The notes below the pieces were generated by a model. The model was not told where the DNA came from. It was given only the letters and a program-made list of their open reading frames with translations, and made no database searches. From Pseudomonadota bacterium (GTDB taxonomy: Bacteria; Pseudomonadota; Alphaproteobacteria; Sphingomonadales; Sphingomonadaceae): a stretch of DNA of 64,000 nucleotides. Positions 1 through 8,773 of this stretch are shown piece after piece. The stretch spans positions 62,001 to 126,000 of the forward strand of contig JAJZQN010000006.1 in the NCBI GenBank assembly GCA_021847605.1, written 5' to 3'. The first letter of the stretch is position 1, and every line of letters begins with the position of its first letter. The position numbers and the translations under genes are program-made.

Positions 1-483
1 CTTCATCACGCCCTGCGTCCCGAAATAATCGGTTTGTTTCCACAAGGCGATGTTGGCCGTGAATGTGAACGCCCCCCCCAACTGCTGGACAAATCCCTGA
101 TATTCCGTCGCATCCAGCAAAAAGGGGGCTGCGCACGCAGTCACCGTCAAGGTCGCATAGGCGGCAGGCAGCAAACGCCGCACCCGCCGGGCATAAAAGC
201 CACGGAAGCTGAACGTCCCGGTGGTCAAAGCCTGATCGATAATTCCGGTCATCAGATAACCGGAGATGACAAAGAAGATATCCACGCCCAGAAACCCACC
301 GGGCAGGAAGGGCAAGCGCGCGTGGTTGAGCATGACCGACACCACAGCCCATGCGCGCAAAAGCTGAATATCCACCCGGAAATGCGCCGGCGCCTGCCGG
401 ACGTCAGCGCCAGGCATATCGGCCGAAACGGCGGTAAAGCCGGTTCGACCGGGCGATAATCTTTTACCGCGCATCCAGCCCAT
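1..483 (-). CDS. Acyltransferase 3 family protein (partial, C-terminus beyond window)
   Basis: This is a membrane acyltransferase of the OafA/YrhL type, which O-acylates surface polysaccharides. Only the first ~161 codons lie in the window, and the reading frame is open to base 1. After a ~30-residue leader, the sequence has the family's first-helix pattern (FRVDIQLLRAWAVVSVMLNH), then GGFLGVDIFFVISGYLMTG and FYARRVRRLLPA. These are the usual conserved blocks of the family. Two in-frame ATGs exist, at 483 and 474. I chose 483 because GGCGGAA lies just upstream. The gene follows a Wzy-like polymerase gene on the same strand (55-base gap), so a joint role in exopolysaccharide or capsule decoration is inferred. 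The substrate cannot be told. Confidence 0.85.
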   Translation of the reverse strand, partial: MGWMRGKRLSPGRTGFTAVSADMPGADVRQAPAHFRVDIQLLRAWAVVSVMLNHARLPFLPGGFLGVDIFFVISGYLMTGIIDQALTTGTFSFRGFYARRVRRLLPAAYATLTVTACAAPFLLDATEYQGFVQQLGGAFTFTANIALWKQTDYFGTQGVMK

Positions 484-537
484 ATGTTCCGCCCCCCGCT
501 ATGCCTGATTTTGGGATGAAGGGGTGTCAGGCAGGCG

Positions 538-1872
538 TCAACGCAGAAATTCCGGGATGGAATCATCGTCGATATCATCGCCGGCACGGGGCGTGGGATT
601 AGCCGATGTCTGCACCGCTTCCGTTTCGCGGCGACGACGACTTATCCCGCGGTTTGAAGGAGGAACCGCATAAGGCGTGGATAATGTCATCATCATAACA
701 AATGCACAGGCCAGCAGCAGCGATTTGGACCCGAGCGACAATGAACCTGCCGTCACGACCAGGAATAGCATGGCCATGAACAGGGCAGAACGATCCTGTC
801 GCATCGCAATGGTGATGAACATGGCCACCGTGGTAAGGAACATCGGAATGGCGATCACCGCACCATAAGACAAGGCGATTGCGATCCATGCCAGTTCAAT
901 ACCGGCGGGCGATTCGAAAAATTCCTGAATGATCTGGCGACGATTGGCATCGATGCCCCACATCATTTCCTGCGGACTGATAACCCCCAGCATGTTGATC
1001 GCACCGCTTCTGGTTTCCGCGCTGTTATGGTCGTTGGCGAAGCGCTCCAGAGTCTGCTCGACGAAGGGGATGGGCAGCATCACGAAGATGACCCCGACCA
1101 GCAGGATCGCCAACGGCAGAAAGCGTTGCAATCCCGTCACCTTGGCCAGGCCACGCCGCTGGCGCACGATAATGCCGCTGAACAACAATACGACCGGCGT
1201 GAAGACGAGTGCCGATCGTCCGCCGAAACAGAACATGGCGGTGGTGTGCAGGATGATTTCAGGTAAGCGCATTGCTATGCTCTGCTGACGACGGCGTGCC
1301 GTCACCAGATAAACAATGATCATGGCCGTCATCACAGCAGCATTGAGCGGATGCCCAAACAATGCCGATGCGCGCAACTCATTGCGATTTTCGAAATCGA
1401 GAAAGCTGGGGATGAACCGGAAACCGAGCAGACGTTCGGTGAGACCCATCAGAGATGTCATCACGAAAAAGACACGCAGACCGATGGAAACGCGCTCAAT
1501 CGTCAGAGCCGTTGCCCCCTGATAGGCAATGATGATGAATGCAGGCAACAGAAAGGTCACAATGGCCGCAGACAGCTCGCCGCCCGTTATGCCGCTGGCG
1601 GCGATCTGAACCGCGCGCAGGACCGTCAGAACCGCGGCTGCCAGAAAGGCGAGAAACACGGGCCGCTTGGCAAATTGCCAGTAGCGCAAATCACCGCCAA
1701 CTAATCCAAGCCCTGCCGCCAGAAAAAAGACGTAAACTGCCGGATGCAATTTGGTGACGAAAGACGCAGATGCGGAATCATAGGGCCAGCCAATCATGGT
1801 CAAAAACGGACCATTGCAGGCGAAAATCAGGAAAGTTCCTAATAAAAGCAGCCTATTAACCCATGTATTCAC
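538..1872 (-). CDS. O-antigen ligase / Wzy-like polysaccharide polymerase membrane protein
   Basis: A 444-residue polytopic membrane protein with about ten or more hydrophobic segments and a charged, disordered C-terminal tail of ~45 residues. The region RASALFGHPLNAAVM (around residue 166) and a following FGGRSAL segment resemble the conserved patches of O-antigen ligase/polymerase proteins, and the overall form resembles VpsF-type polysaccharide polymerases. Such proteins join oligosaccharide repeat units in the periplasm or ligate glycans to lipid carriers. The start is the ATG at 1872, which precedes a typical positively charged, hydrophobic first helix. It lies upstream of the partial acyltransferase gene on the same strand. 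The function as a polymerase is family-level inference from topology and these motifs. Confidence 0.7.
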   Translation of the reverse strand: MNTWVNRLLLLGTFLIFACNGPFLTMIGWPYDSASASFVTKLHPAVYVFFLAAGLGLVGGDLRYWQFAKRPVFLAFLAAAVLTVLRAVQIAASGITGGELSAAIVTFLLPAFIIIAYQGATALTIERVSIGLRVFFVMTSLMGLTERLLGFRFIPSFLDFENRNELRASALFGHPLNAAVMTAMIIVYLVTARRRQQSIAMRLPEIILHTTAMFCFGGRSALVFTPVVLLFSGIIVRQRRGLAKVTGLQRFLPLAILLVGVIFVMLPIPFVEQTLERFANDHNSAETRSGAINMLGVISPQEMMWGIDANRRQIIQEFFESPAGIELAWIAIALSYGAVIAIPMFLTTVAMFITIAMRQDRSALFMAMLFLVVTAGSLSLGSKSLLLACAFVMMMTLSTPYAVPPSNRGISRRRRETEAVQTSANPTPRAGDDIDDDSIPEFLR

Positions 1873-2066
1873 GCTTTAACTCCTGCGGATGACGGGTTTT
1901 TGCCGCGCAGCATCATGCATGGTGATCGTGAATATCCAATGCATATTGCCCTGCCAAGCCGGTGCATCGACATTTGACGGTAACATCGGGGCAATCTGTC
2001 CCAGATGGCTCCAGATTATGAGGAACAGAGGAGGCGGAGAGATATTTTCGCTACCCCCTCCGCCCA

Positions 2067-3035
2067 TCAGATGGTCAGGATGGTTGCCCCTGTCGTTTGT
2101 CGCGCTTCCAGTGCGCGATGCGCTTCGGCCGCGTCGGCCAAGGCATAGCGTTGGCCGATCATCGCCTTCACCACTCCGCGTTGCATCCGGTCGAACAGGC
2201 GATCAGCGGTACGCGCCAACTCCTGCGCAGTAGCGACATAGTCGAACAGGGTAGGGCGCGAGACATAGAGCGATCCTCCCCGACTGAGGTCTAGCAGGCT
2301 GATCGGCGGAACCGCACCTGATGCATTGCCATAGCTGATGAGCAGCCCGCGACGTTTCAGCGATGCGAGCGATGCCGTCCAGCTATCCTTGCCCACGCCA
2401 TCATAGACCACGTCCACGCCCTTACCCCCGGTCAGATCACGCACCCGTGCAGCCAGTCCGTCGAAAGACCCCGACAAACTATGGTCCGCATCTACGTTCG
2501 CCGCTTTTTCCGGCGATCCGCAATGTGCAATCACGATTACGCCCTTGTCACGAAGCCAGGGGACCAGAATCGAGCCGACGCCGCCGGCCGCCGCATGAAC
2601 CAGTGCCACCTGACCGGCCGACAGGGCGATCATATCTTCCGCCAGATAACAGGCCGTCATGCCTTTAAGCATCATCGCTGCGGCATCTTCGGTGGACACG
2701 GCATCGGGTATTCGTACTACCCGGTCGGCTGCGACTATGCGGTGGGTGGCATAGCTGCCAAGCCCGCTTGCACATCCCACCTTATCGCCAACCGCGAAAT
2801 CCGTGACGCTCGGCCCAACCGCCGCGATATAACCGGCAGCCTCCGATCCGAGAGGGGTCGGAAGGGGAGCCGGATAAAGGCCGGTACGATAATAGGTGTC
2901 GATGAAATTGAGGCCGACCGCATCCTGCGCGATCAGCACTTCTCCCTCACCCGGTGCGCCAGGATCAAACTCTTCGCGCGCGATCACGTCCGGTCCGCCG
3001 TGGCTGGTCGCCACCATCCGCCATGCCGCCGGCAT
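2067..3035 (-). CDS. Quinone oxidoreductase (zinc-free MDR family)
   Basis: A 322-residue medium-chain dehydrogenase/reductase without the structural zinc cysteines, matching NADPH:quinone reductase (QorA-like). The N-terminal catalytic fold includes GLNFIDTYYRTGLYP (about residues 41-55). The Rossmann dinucleotide-binding loop is HAAAGGVGSILVPW near residue 148. It is expected to reduce quinones or alpha,beta-unsaturated carbonyls with NAD(P)H in the cytosol. The ATG at 3035 overlaps the stop of the upstream dienelactone hydrolase gene by one base (TGATG), which suggests translational coupling. An internal start at Met7 is possible. Pairing with a hydrolase suggests a small catabolic or detoxification operon, but no substrate is visible. 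Confidence 0.9.
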   Translation of the reverse strand: MPAAWRMVATSHGGPDVIAREEFDPGAPGEGEVLIAQDAVGLNFIDTYYRTGLYPAPLPTPLGSEAAGYIAAVGPSVTDFAVGDKVGCASGLGSYATHRIVAADRVVRIPDAVSTEDAAAMMLKGMTACYLAEDMIALSAGQVALVHAAAGGVGSILVPWLRDKGVIVIAHCGSPEKAANVDADHSLSGSFDGLAARVRDLTGGKGVDVVYDGVGKDSWTASLASLKRRGLLISYGNASGAVPPISLLDLSRGGSLYVSRPTLFDYVATAQELARTADRLFDRMQRGVVKAMIGQRYALADAAEAHRALEARQTTGATILTI

Positions 3036-3736
3036 CAGGCGAGGTTCCCGGCGAAGAAATCGCTGGTCCGCTGATCCGCCAGGTTGGCGGCCGCCTCATT
3101 ACGCCGCTGGCCCATTTCTGCGGCAAATCCATGATCCAGACCTTCATAATCATAAAGGGTAACATGAGGATTGCTGTCCAGCCCCTCATGCATCGCCTTT
3201 TGCGTTTCCGGCGGTACAAAGCCATCTGCCGTCGGCACATGCAGGATCACCGGCTTGCCGATGGCATGCTGCTCGCCCAACAGTCCGTCGATGCCAACCC
3301 CATAATAAGCGACGAACGCATCGGCATCGGTACGGCATGCCGACATGAATGCCAGCCGCCCACCCAGACAATAGCCGACGGCGCCAACCTTGCCGGTACC
3401 GCCCAAAGCGGCGCGGGCAGCTTTGATCGTAGCCTCGATGTCGCGGATACCCTGATCCTGATTGAATTTCGGAATATAAGCCAGAGCCTGTTCCATCTCG
3501 GCCGGAACGTCCGCATCCAGTTCGATATGCGGCTCCAGCCGCCAGAACAGATCGGGCGCGTAAGCCAGATAGCCTGCCTCGGCCCAGCTTTCGCATTTGC
3601 GGCGAATACCTTCGTTCACGCCGAAAATTTCCTGAATCACGACAATGGCAGCAATCGGCTTTCCCTCTGGTTCCGCCACATAGGCGTCAAACTGGGCGTC
3701 GCCTTCCAGCGTGGAGATGGGAATAAATCCTGCCAT
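3035..3736 (-). CDS. Dienelactone hydrolase family protein
   Basis: A 233-residue alpha/beta hydrolase of the dienelactone hydrolase family. The nucleophile elbow is GYCLGG, with cysteine in place of the usual serine, as in carboxymethylenebutenolidase. The catalytic His sits in the YDYEGLDHGF segment near the C-terminus, and an Asp is present in the preceding PTADGFVPP segment. Family members hydrolyse cyclic lactones from aromatic catabolism, although many relatives act on other esters. I chose the ATG at 3736 rather than an upstream Met because an AAAGGA ribosome binding site precedes it. It is the first gene of a two-gene unit with the quinone oxidoreductase. Confidence 0.9.
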   Translation of the reverse strand: MAGFIPISTLEGDAQFDAYVAEPEGKPIAAIVVIQEIFGVNEGIRRKCESWAEAGYLAYAPDLFWRLEPHIELDADVPAEMEQALAYIPKFNQDQGIRDIEATIKAARAALGGTGKVGAVGYCLGGRLAFMSACRTDADAFVAYYGVGIDGLLGEQHAIGKPVILHVPTADGFVPPETQKAMHEGLDSNPHVTLYDYEGLDHGFAAEMGQRRNEAAANLADQRTSDFFAGNLA

Positions 3737-3887
3737 ATCGCAATCCTTTCGATCTTTCGCGGCTGGCATATTGGCCGATCGGCCCGCCAGCGCAACTGAT
3801 GATCATGTCAAAAAATTTGCCTTGCAGGCCTGCTTTGCGGCATGAGTGCGCAAGCGCGATGACAGAATGGCCGGGAAGGGCAGGGAC

Positions 3888-4142
3888 ATGAAAGTAACCG
3901 TCGATGTGGACTGCACCCCGGCCGAAGCGCGCGCCTTTCTGGGCCTGCCCGATGTGACTCCTATCCACGACAAATATATCAAAACCATGCTCGACGGGTT
4001 CGACGGCGTCGGCAGCGTCGAACAGATGGAAACCTTGTTCAAGAGCTTCTCGCCATTGGGTGACGCTGGCATGCGGCTGTTTCAGCAGATGATGAATGTC
4101 GGGCTGGCGGGCATGGGCAGCGGCAAAGACGACAAGAAATAA
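3888..4142 (+). CDS. DUF6489-like small conserved protein
   Basis: An 84-residue protein beginning MKVTVDVDCTPAEARAFLGLPDV and ending in a lysine/aspartate-rich tail. This opening is characteristic of a small family found in sphingomonads and other alphaproteobacteria (DUF6489 as I recall it). Its function is unknown to me. The middle (YIKTMLDGFDGVGSVEQMETLFKSF) looks helical and amphipathic, with phasin-like character, but I make no functional claim. The ATG at 3888 has a GGAAGGGCAGGG region upstream, so it is preferred over the in-frame ATG at 3846. The gene ends 11 bases before the proposed start of mnmE and may be co-transcribed with it. Confidence 0.8.
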   Translation: MKVTVDVDCTPAEARAFLGLPDVTPIHDKYIKTMLDGFDGVGSVEQMETLFKSFSPLGDAGMRLFQQMMNVGLAGMGSGKDDKK

Positions 4143-4153
4143 GGCCGCCTCTT

Positions 4154-5440
4154 CTGACTGCGCACGATACCATCTTCGCCCTGTCGAGCGGCGCGCCGCC
4201 TGCGGGGATTGCTGTAATACGAATCAGTGGACCGGGCGCTCAAACCGCGTTGATGACGCTGGCCAGCACTATACCGACACCGCGCCGTGCAAGCCTACGC
4301 CTGATCGTCGATCCGCGCGATGGCCAGCCTCTGGACCGGACCTTGCTCCTATGGTTGCCCGGCCCTGCAACGGTCACAGGCGAGGATATGGCGGAACTCC
4401 ATTGCCATGGTGGTCGCGCCGTCGTCGCCGCCGTCGAGGAGGCGTTGGGCGCTCTGCCCGGATTTCGTCAGGCCGAAGCCGGAGAATTTACCCGGCGGGC
4501 ATTCGACAATGGCCGCATGGACCTGAATGCGGTCGAGGGTTTGAGCGACCTGCTGGCCGCAGAAACGCAAACGCAGCGACGCGCAGCATTGATGATGGCT
4601 GAGGGGCATTTCTCTCGCCGGATCGAAGGATGGCGTAACCAACTTCTGACCCTGTCAGCCATGGCCGAGGCAGCGCTCGATTTTTCAGATGAAGATGACG
4701 TGCCTGATGCCGCTATCGAAGCGCAAATAGGCGACGGCATTCGGGCACTGGCAATGGAGGTCGCATCGATATTGGCGGCACCCAACGCCGAACGGCTGCG
4801 CGACGGCATTCGCGTCGTACTGGCAGGGCCGCCCAATGCCGGCAAATCCACCTTGCTGAATGCGCTGGTGGGCCGGGACGCCGCTATCGTTTCCGACATT
4901 GCCGGGACGACGCGCGACCGGATCGAAGTCCCGGCGGCGATCGGCGGAACGGCATTTCTCTTCACCGACACCGCAGGCCTGCGAGACGACAGCGGTGATA
5001 CGATCGAAACCATTGGCATAGACCGGGCACGGGCAGCGATGGATGCCGCGGACATCATCTTATGGCTGGGCGCGGCGGAAGATCTGCCACGGGACGACGC
5101 TCTGCTGATCGCAGCCCAGAGCGACCGCGCAGATGATCGTCGGCCCGGCCTGCCGCTGTCGGCCCACACCGGTGAGGGTATGGCGCAACTGACGAAATAC
5201 TTGCTGGATCGGGCAGCAACGATGCTGCCGGGCGAGGGGGATTTTGCGCTGCATAGCCGACAGCGACAGGCAGTTGGACAGGTTGAACATAATTTGCTGG
5301 CTGCTGACGGCGCACGGGATTTGCTGGTAATTGCCGAGGAATTGCGGCTGGCGCGGCGGGCCGTCGATACGCTGACGGGCCAAGCCGGGACCGAAGATAT
5401 GCTTGACCGGCTCTTTTCAGGTTTTTGCATCGGCAAATAA
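4154..5440 (+). CDS. mnmE: tRNA uridine-5-carboxymethylaminomethyl(34) synthesis GTPase MnmE
   Basis: MnmE is a dimeric GTPase that works with MnmG to make cmnm5U34 in certain tRNAs. The sequence has the N-terminal formyl-tetrahydrofolate-binding domain, a central helical domain, and a G domain with GPPNAGKSTLLNAL, DIAGTTRDR and DTAGLRD. It ends in the hallmark CIGK motif with the essential Cys. The first in-frame ATG is at 4250, but the family's conserved opening (DTIFALSSGAPPAGIAVIRISGPGA) is encoded upstream without any ATG, GTG or TTG. The best start is a CTG at 4154, preceded by AAGG at 4141-4144, giving 428 residues. It is followed by a parS site and mnmG. Confidence 0.95.
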   Translation: MTAHDTIFALSSGAPPAGIAVIRISGPGAQTALMTLASTIPTPRRASLRLIVDPRDGQPLDRTLLLWLPGPATVTGEDMAELHCHGGRAVVAAVEEALGALPGFRQAEAGEFTRRAFDNGRMDLNAVEGLSDLLAAETQTQRRAALMMAEGHFSRRIEGWRNQLLTLSAMAEAALDFSDEDDVPDAAIEAQIGDGIRALAMEVASILAAPNAERLRDGIRVVLAGPPNAGKSTLLNALVGRDAAIVSDIAGTTRDRIEVPAAIGGTAFLFTDTAGLRDDSGDTIETIGIDRARAAMDAADIILWLGAAEDLPRDDALLIAAQSDRADDRRPGLPLSAHTGEGMAQLTKYLLDRAATMLPGEGDFALHSRQRQAVGQVEHNLLAADGARDLLVIAEELRLARRAVDTLTGQAGTEDMLDRLFSGFCIGK

Positions 5441-5444
5441 GCGA

Positions 5445-5460
5445 TGTTCCACGTGGAACG
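5445..5460. promoter_or_regulatory. parS: parS site 1 (ParB binding)
   Basis: The sequence TGTTCCACGTGGAACG contains a perfect 14-base palindrome (GTTCCACGTGGAAC) matching the bacterial chromosomal parS consensus. It lies in the short mnmE-mnmG gap, about 3.3 kb from parB. ParB loads here and is moved by ParA during origin segregation. Confidence 0.93.
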
Positions 5461-5499
5461 CTTTTGACCGCACCCATGGATTTCTGATATGGGCGGCGC

Positions 5500-7353
5500 A
5501 TGCGAACAAGCTATGATGTGATCGTGGTCGGTGGCGGCCATGCAGGCTGCGAGGCTGCGGCGGCTGCCGCGCGCAAGGGCGCGTCGGTAGCCCTGCTGAC
5601 CTTTGAGCGCCAGACAGTGGGAGCCATGTCCTGCAATCCTGCCATTGGGGGATTGGGGAAAGGCCATCTGGTCCGTGAAGTCGATGCTTTTGACGGCTTG
5701 ATCGGCCGGGCAGCAGACGCAGCGGCAATCCATTATCGCATGCTCAACAGCAGCAAGGGGGCCGCCGTACAGGGGCCGCGCATTCAGGCAGATCGTAAAC
5801 GCTATCGCGCCGCCATCCATCAGATGCTGGATGCACAGACCGGCCTGAACATCGTCGAGGGCGAGGCCGAAGCCCTGATCATCGATGTAGCTGGCGCGGT
5901 TGCCGGGCTGAAGCTGGCCGATGGCCGCACCCTCCTTAGCGGAGCGGTGGTACTCGCCACCGGCACCTTCCTGGGTGGTAAGCTGTTCCGGGGCGATGAG
6001 CGCGAGACGGGCGGCCGGGTCGGTGAACGCGCAGCAAGCGCACTGGGGCTGCAACTGCGCGCGCTGGATTTGCCGATCGGTCGACTGAAAACCGGAACGC
6101 CCCCCCGCATCGACGGACGCACCATCGATTGGGCTGCGCTGGAAGCACAGCCGTCCGACGGACAGGCATGGACCATGTCCCCATTGTCCAACGGCCGTCC
6201 CTTACCCCAACTCGCCTGCGCCATCACCCGCACCAATGAGCGGACACATCAGATCATTCGCGACGGCATGAGCCGGTCGCCTCTGTTCAGCGGCGCGATC
6301 GAGGGGCGGGGGCCACGCTATTGCCCATCGATTGAGGACAAGATTCAGCGCTTCGGCGATCGGGACGGGCATCAGATTTTTCTGGAGCCGGAAGGGCTGG
6401 ACGATCCGCTTGTCTATCCCAACGGGATCAGCACGTCGCTGCCCACCGATGTGCAGATCGCGATGGTCCGGTCGATGGCGGGTCTGGAGCATGCCGAAAT
6501 CGTCGTGCCGGGTTATGCGGTCGAATATGATCATATCGATCCGCGCGCGTTGGACTCCTCTCTGGAGGTACGCGCCGTTCCGGGACTCTTCTGCGCTGGA
6601 CAGATCAACGGCACGACCGGATATGAGGAAGCCGCCGCACAGGGATTGATCGCCGGTGTGAACGCCGCCGCCAAAGCGGCGGGGGCGACAGCCATGATAC
6701 TCGATCGGGCCAGTTCCTATATCGGCGTGATGATCGACGACCTTGTTTTGCAGGGCGTGACCGAACCCTATCGCATGCTGACGGCCCGCGCCGAATATCG
6801 CCTTCGGCTGCGCGCGGATAATGCCGAAACCCGGCTCAGCCCAATCGGCCTGCCCCATGGCGTGATCGGCACAAGTCGCGCGGCGCGACTGTCACAGCGG
6901 CAGGCCGTCCGCTCCCAAATTGAAGCCGCGTTGGACCGTGCCATGACCGCCAGCGAAATGGCAAAGGCCGGAGCAGCGGTGCGTCAGGATGGCGCACGAC
7001 GCAGCCTGTTCGAATGGGCGCGCTTCCCGGAAGTCGGGGCCAGTTTGCTGCTTCAGCTTTGCCCCGAACTGGCATCGGCACCCGCCGACCTGCGCGCAGA
7101 GATATTGGAAGACGCCCATTACGCCCCCTATCTGGAACGGCAGGATGCAGAAATTGCCGAACTGCGTCGCAACGAACGGGTGTTCATCCCGGCCGATTTC
7201 GACTTCCATCTGGTCGGCGGCCTTTCGACGGAAATGATCGAACGGCTCGATTCTGCCCGTCCCGATACACTCGCCGCCGCCAGTCGGATACGCGGCATCA
7301 CCCCGGCGGCACTGGCCGCCATATTGGTTCATGTTCGCAAGGTAGCTGCGTGA
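5500..7353 (+). CDS. mnmG: tRNA uridine-5-carboxymethylaminomethyl(34) synthesis enzyme MnmG
   Basis: A 617-residue FAD protein, the partner of MnmE in cmnm5U34 formation. The N-terminal FAD-binding motif is [14 protein letters not shown] (residues 6-19). The family signatures [23 protein letters not shown] and [20 protein letters not shown] are both present, and the C-terminal helical domain ends in [18 protein letters not shown]. The length is normal for the family. The ATG at 5500 places the FAD motif at the expected position. The stop overlaps the GTG start of rsmG by four bases, so mnmG, rsmG and parAB are probably one transcriptional unit. Confidence 0.97.
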   Translation: MRTSYDVIVVGGGHAGCEAAAAAARKGASVALLTFERQTVGAMSCNPAIGGLGKGHLVREVDAFDGLIGRAADAAAIHYRMLNSSKGAAVQGPRIQADRKRYRAAIHQMLDAQTGLNIVEGEAEALIIDVAGAVAGLKLADGRTLLSGAVVLATGTFLGGKLFRGDERETGGRVGERAASALGLQLRALDLPIGRLKTGTPPRIDGRTIDWAALEAQPSDGQAWTMSPLSNGRPLPQLACAITRTNERTHQIIRDGMSRSPLFSGAIEGRGPRYCPSIEDKIQRFGDRDGHQIFLEPEGLDDPLVYPNGISTSLPTDVQIAMVRSMAGLEHAEIVVPGYAVEYDHIDPRALDSSLEVRAVPGLFCAGQINGTTGYEEAAAQGLIAGVNAAAKAAGATAMILDRASSYIGVMIDDLVLQGVTEPYRMLTARAEYRLRLRADNAETRLSPIGLPHGVIGTSRAARLSQRQAVRSQIEAALDRAMTASEMAKAGAAVRQDGARRSLFEWARFPEVGASLLLQLCPELASAPADLRAEILEDAHYAPYLERQDAEIAELRRNERVFIPADFDFHLVGGLSTEMIERLDSARPDTLAAASRIRGITPAALAAILVHVRKVAA

Positions 7354-7994
7354 CAGAAGAAGAAGCCCGCGCCTGGTTAAAGGCGCAGTTCGATGTTCCA
7401 CGTGAAACATGGGAGCGTCTGGAACGCTATGTCGCCATCCTGCTGTCGGCAATGGACGAACAAAATCTGATCGCGGAATCGACCCGGCCCCATGTCTGGG
7501 CGCGCCATATCGTCGACTCTGCTCAGCTGATGCTGCACGCGAAAGCAGCCGGGGAAGGGGAGTGGCTGGACCTCGGTTCGGGTGCCGGCCTGCCCGGTAT
7601 TGTGCTGGCCTGCCTCTCCGACAGGCCGCTGCGCATGGTGGAATCCCGGCGCAAGCGGATCGACTTTCTCAATGACGTGATCGCCGACCTGAGCCTGAAA
7701 AATGCCAGCGTGTTTGGTGGTCGGGTAGAGATGGTGCCAGCGACGGCAGCGGCGGTGATCAGCGCACGCGCCTATGCGCCGCTCCCCAAATTATTGTCGA
7801 GCGCACTCCATCTGTCCGATAAAAATAGCCTCTGGGTGCTACCGAAAGGACGAAATGCACAAAATGAACTGGAGGCGACACGCCCGGCATGGCAGGGTGT
7901 GTTTCACGTGGAACCCAGTGTGACGGACGCCGACAGCGCCATCATCGTCGCACAATCGGTCCAACCCGCTGGCAAGAGGAAGAGTCGCGCATGA
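7350..7994 (+). CDS. rsmG: 16S rRNA (guanine(527)-N(7))-methyltransferase RsmG
   Basis: A 214-residue SAM-dependent methyltransferase that modifies G527 of 16S rRNA. Loss of it gives low-level streptomycin resistance in other bacteria. The SAM-binding loop is [16 protein letters not shown], followed by [14 protein letters not shown]. The start is a GTG at 7350, overlapping the mnmG stop (GTGA). The coding sequence contains two parS sites, at 7394 and 7900, so synonymous positions here are constrained by ParB binding. The stop overlaps the parA start by four bases (ATGA). Confidence 0.95.
   Translation: MTEEEARAWLKAQFDVPRETWERLERYVAILLSAMDEQNLIAESTRPHVWARHIVDSAQLMLHAKAAGEGEWLDLGSGAGLPGIVLACLSDRPLRMVESRRKRIDFLNDVIADLSLKNASVFGGRVEMVPATAAAVISARAYAPLPKLLSSALHLSDKNSLWVLPKGRNAQNELEATRPAWQGVFHVEPSVTDADSAIIVAQSVQPAGKRKSRA
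7394..7409. promoter_or_regulatory. parS: parS site 2 (ParB binding)
   Basis: TGTTCCACGTGAAACA lies inside the 5' part of rsmG. It is identical, as I recall it, to the parS consensus defined for Bacillus subtilis Spo0J and matches the general chromosomal parS motif. Confidence 0.95.
7900..7915. promoter_or_regulatory. parS: parS site 3 (ParB binding)
   Basis: TGTTTCACGTGGAACC lies inside the 3' part of rsmG, 76 bases before parA. The TTCACGTGGAA core is a strong parS match, and only the last base departs from the symmetric consensus. Confidence 0.92.
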
Positions 7995-8773
7995 TCCGCA
8001 TCGCCATCGCCAATCAAAAAGGCGGCGTGGGCAAGACCACGACAGCCATCAATCTGGCCACCGGCTTGGCCGCGACTGGCCTGCGCGTATTGCTGGTCGA
8101 CCTCGATCCGCAGGGTAACGCATCGACCGGACTGGGCGTCAGCCATGCGGACCGTGATCAATCCAGCTATGACCTGCTGGTCGGCAATTGTGCGCTGGAG
8201 GATGCCGTTCTGGCCACCCGTGTGCCCAAGCTGGATCTGGTCCCCGCGACACAGGATCTGTCCGGCGCAGAGATTGAACTGATCGACTATGCCGAACGCA
8301 CGCACCGGCTGGAACGGGTGTTGGCTGAGGCACAGCCGGGCCGCTGGGACATATGCCTGATCGACTGCCCCCCTTCGCTGGGTCTGCTGACCATCAATGC
8401 CATGGTTGCCGCGCAATCGCTTCTCGTCCCGCTTCAGTGCGAATTCTTCGCGCTGGAGGGGCTGTCGCAATTGCTTCAGACGGTGGAGCGTATTCGCAGC
8501 CGCTTCAACCCCGGCCTGTCCATCATGGGCGTGGCGCTGACCATGTATGATCGGCGCAATCGCCTGACCGATCAGGTCGCCGATGATGTGCGCGCCTGCC
8601 TGGGTGATCTTGTTTTTTCCACTGTCATCCCGCGCAATGTTCGCCTGTCCGAAGCGCCCAGCCATGGCGTACCGGCACTCATCTATGATTTCCGCTGCTC
8701 CGGTTCGGAAGCCTATATGCGTCTGGCCCGCGAACTGATCGCGCGCCTGCCCCGTCAGGAGGTTGCCGCTTGA
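7991..8773 (+). CDS. parA: Chromosome partitioning protein ParA (Soj family)
   Basis: A 260-residue Walker-type ATPase that forms the dynamic gradient moving ParB-parS complexes. The deviant Walker A motif KGGVGKTT is at residues 10-17, Walker A' is VDLDPQGNAS, and Walker B is the CLIDCPPSLGLLT region. The ATG at 7991 overlaps the rsmG stop. A longer in-frame opening upstream exists but would run through rsmG and lacks ParA similarity. The stop overlaps the TTG start of parB (TTGA). This is the chromosomal ParA, short and without an N-terminal DNA-binding domain, not a plasmid type. Confidence 0.97.
   Translation: MIRIAIANQKGGVGKTTTAINLATGLAATGLRVLLVDLDPQGNASTGLGVSHADRDQSSYDLLVGNCALEDAVLATRVPKLDLVPATQDLSGAEIELIDYAERTHRLERVLAEAQPGRWDICLIDCPPSLGLLTINAMVAAQSLLVPLQCEFFALEGLSQLLQTVERIRSRFNPGLSIMGVALTMYDRRNRLTDQVADDVRACLGDLVFSTVIPRNVRLSEAPSHGVPALIYDFRCSGSEAYMRLARELIARLPRQEVAA

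Noticed and set aside
2040..2066. Inverted repeat (GGCGGAG/CTCCGCC) after the quinone oxidoreductase gene as a terminator
   Set aside because: The arms are short with a long loop and there is no T-tract; too weak to list.
4468..6054. Minus-strand frame across mnmE and mnmG (528 codons)
   Set aside because: Serine/arginine-rich shadow frame that spans two real genes and the parS site between them.
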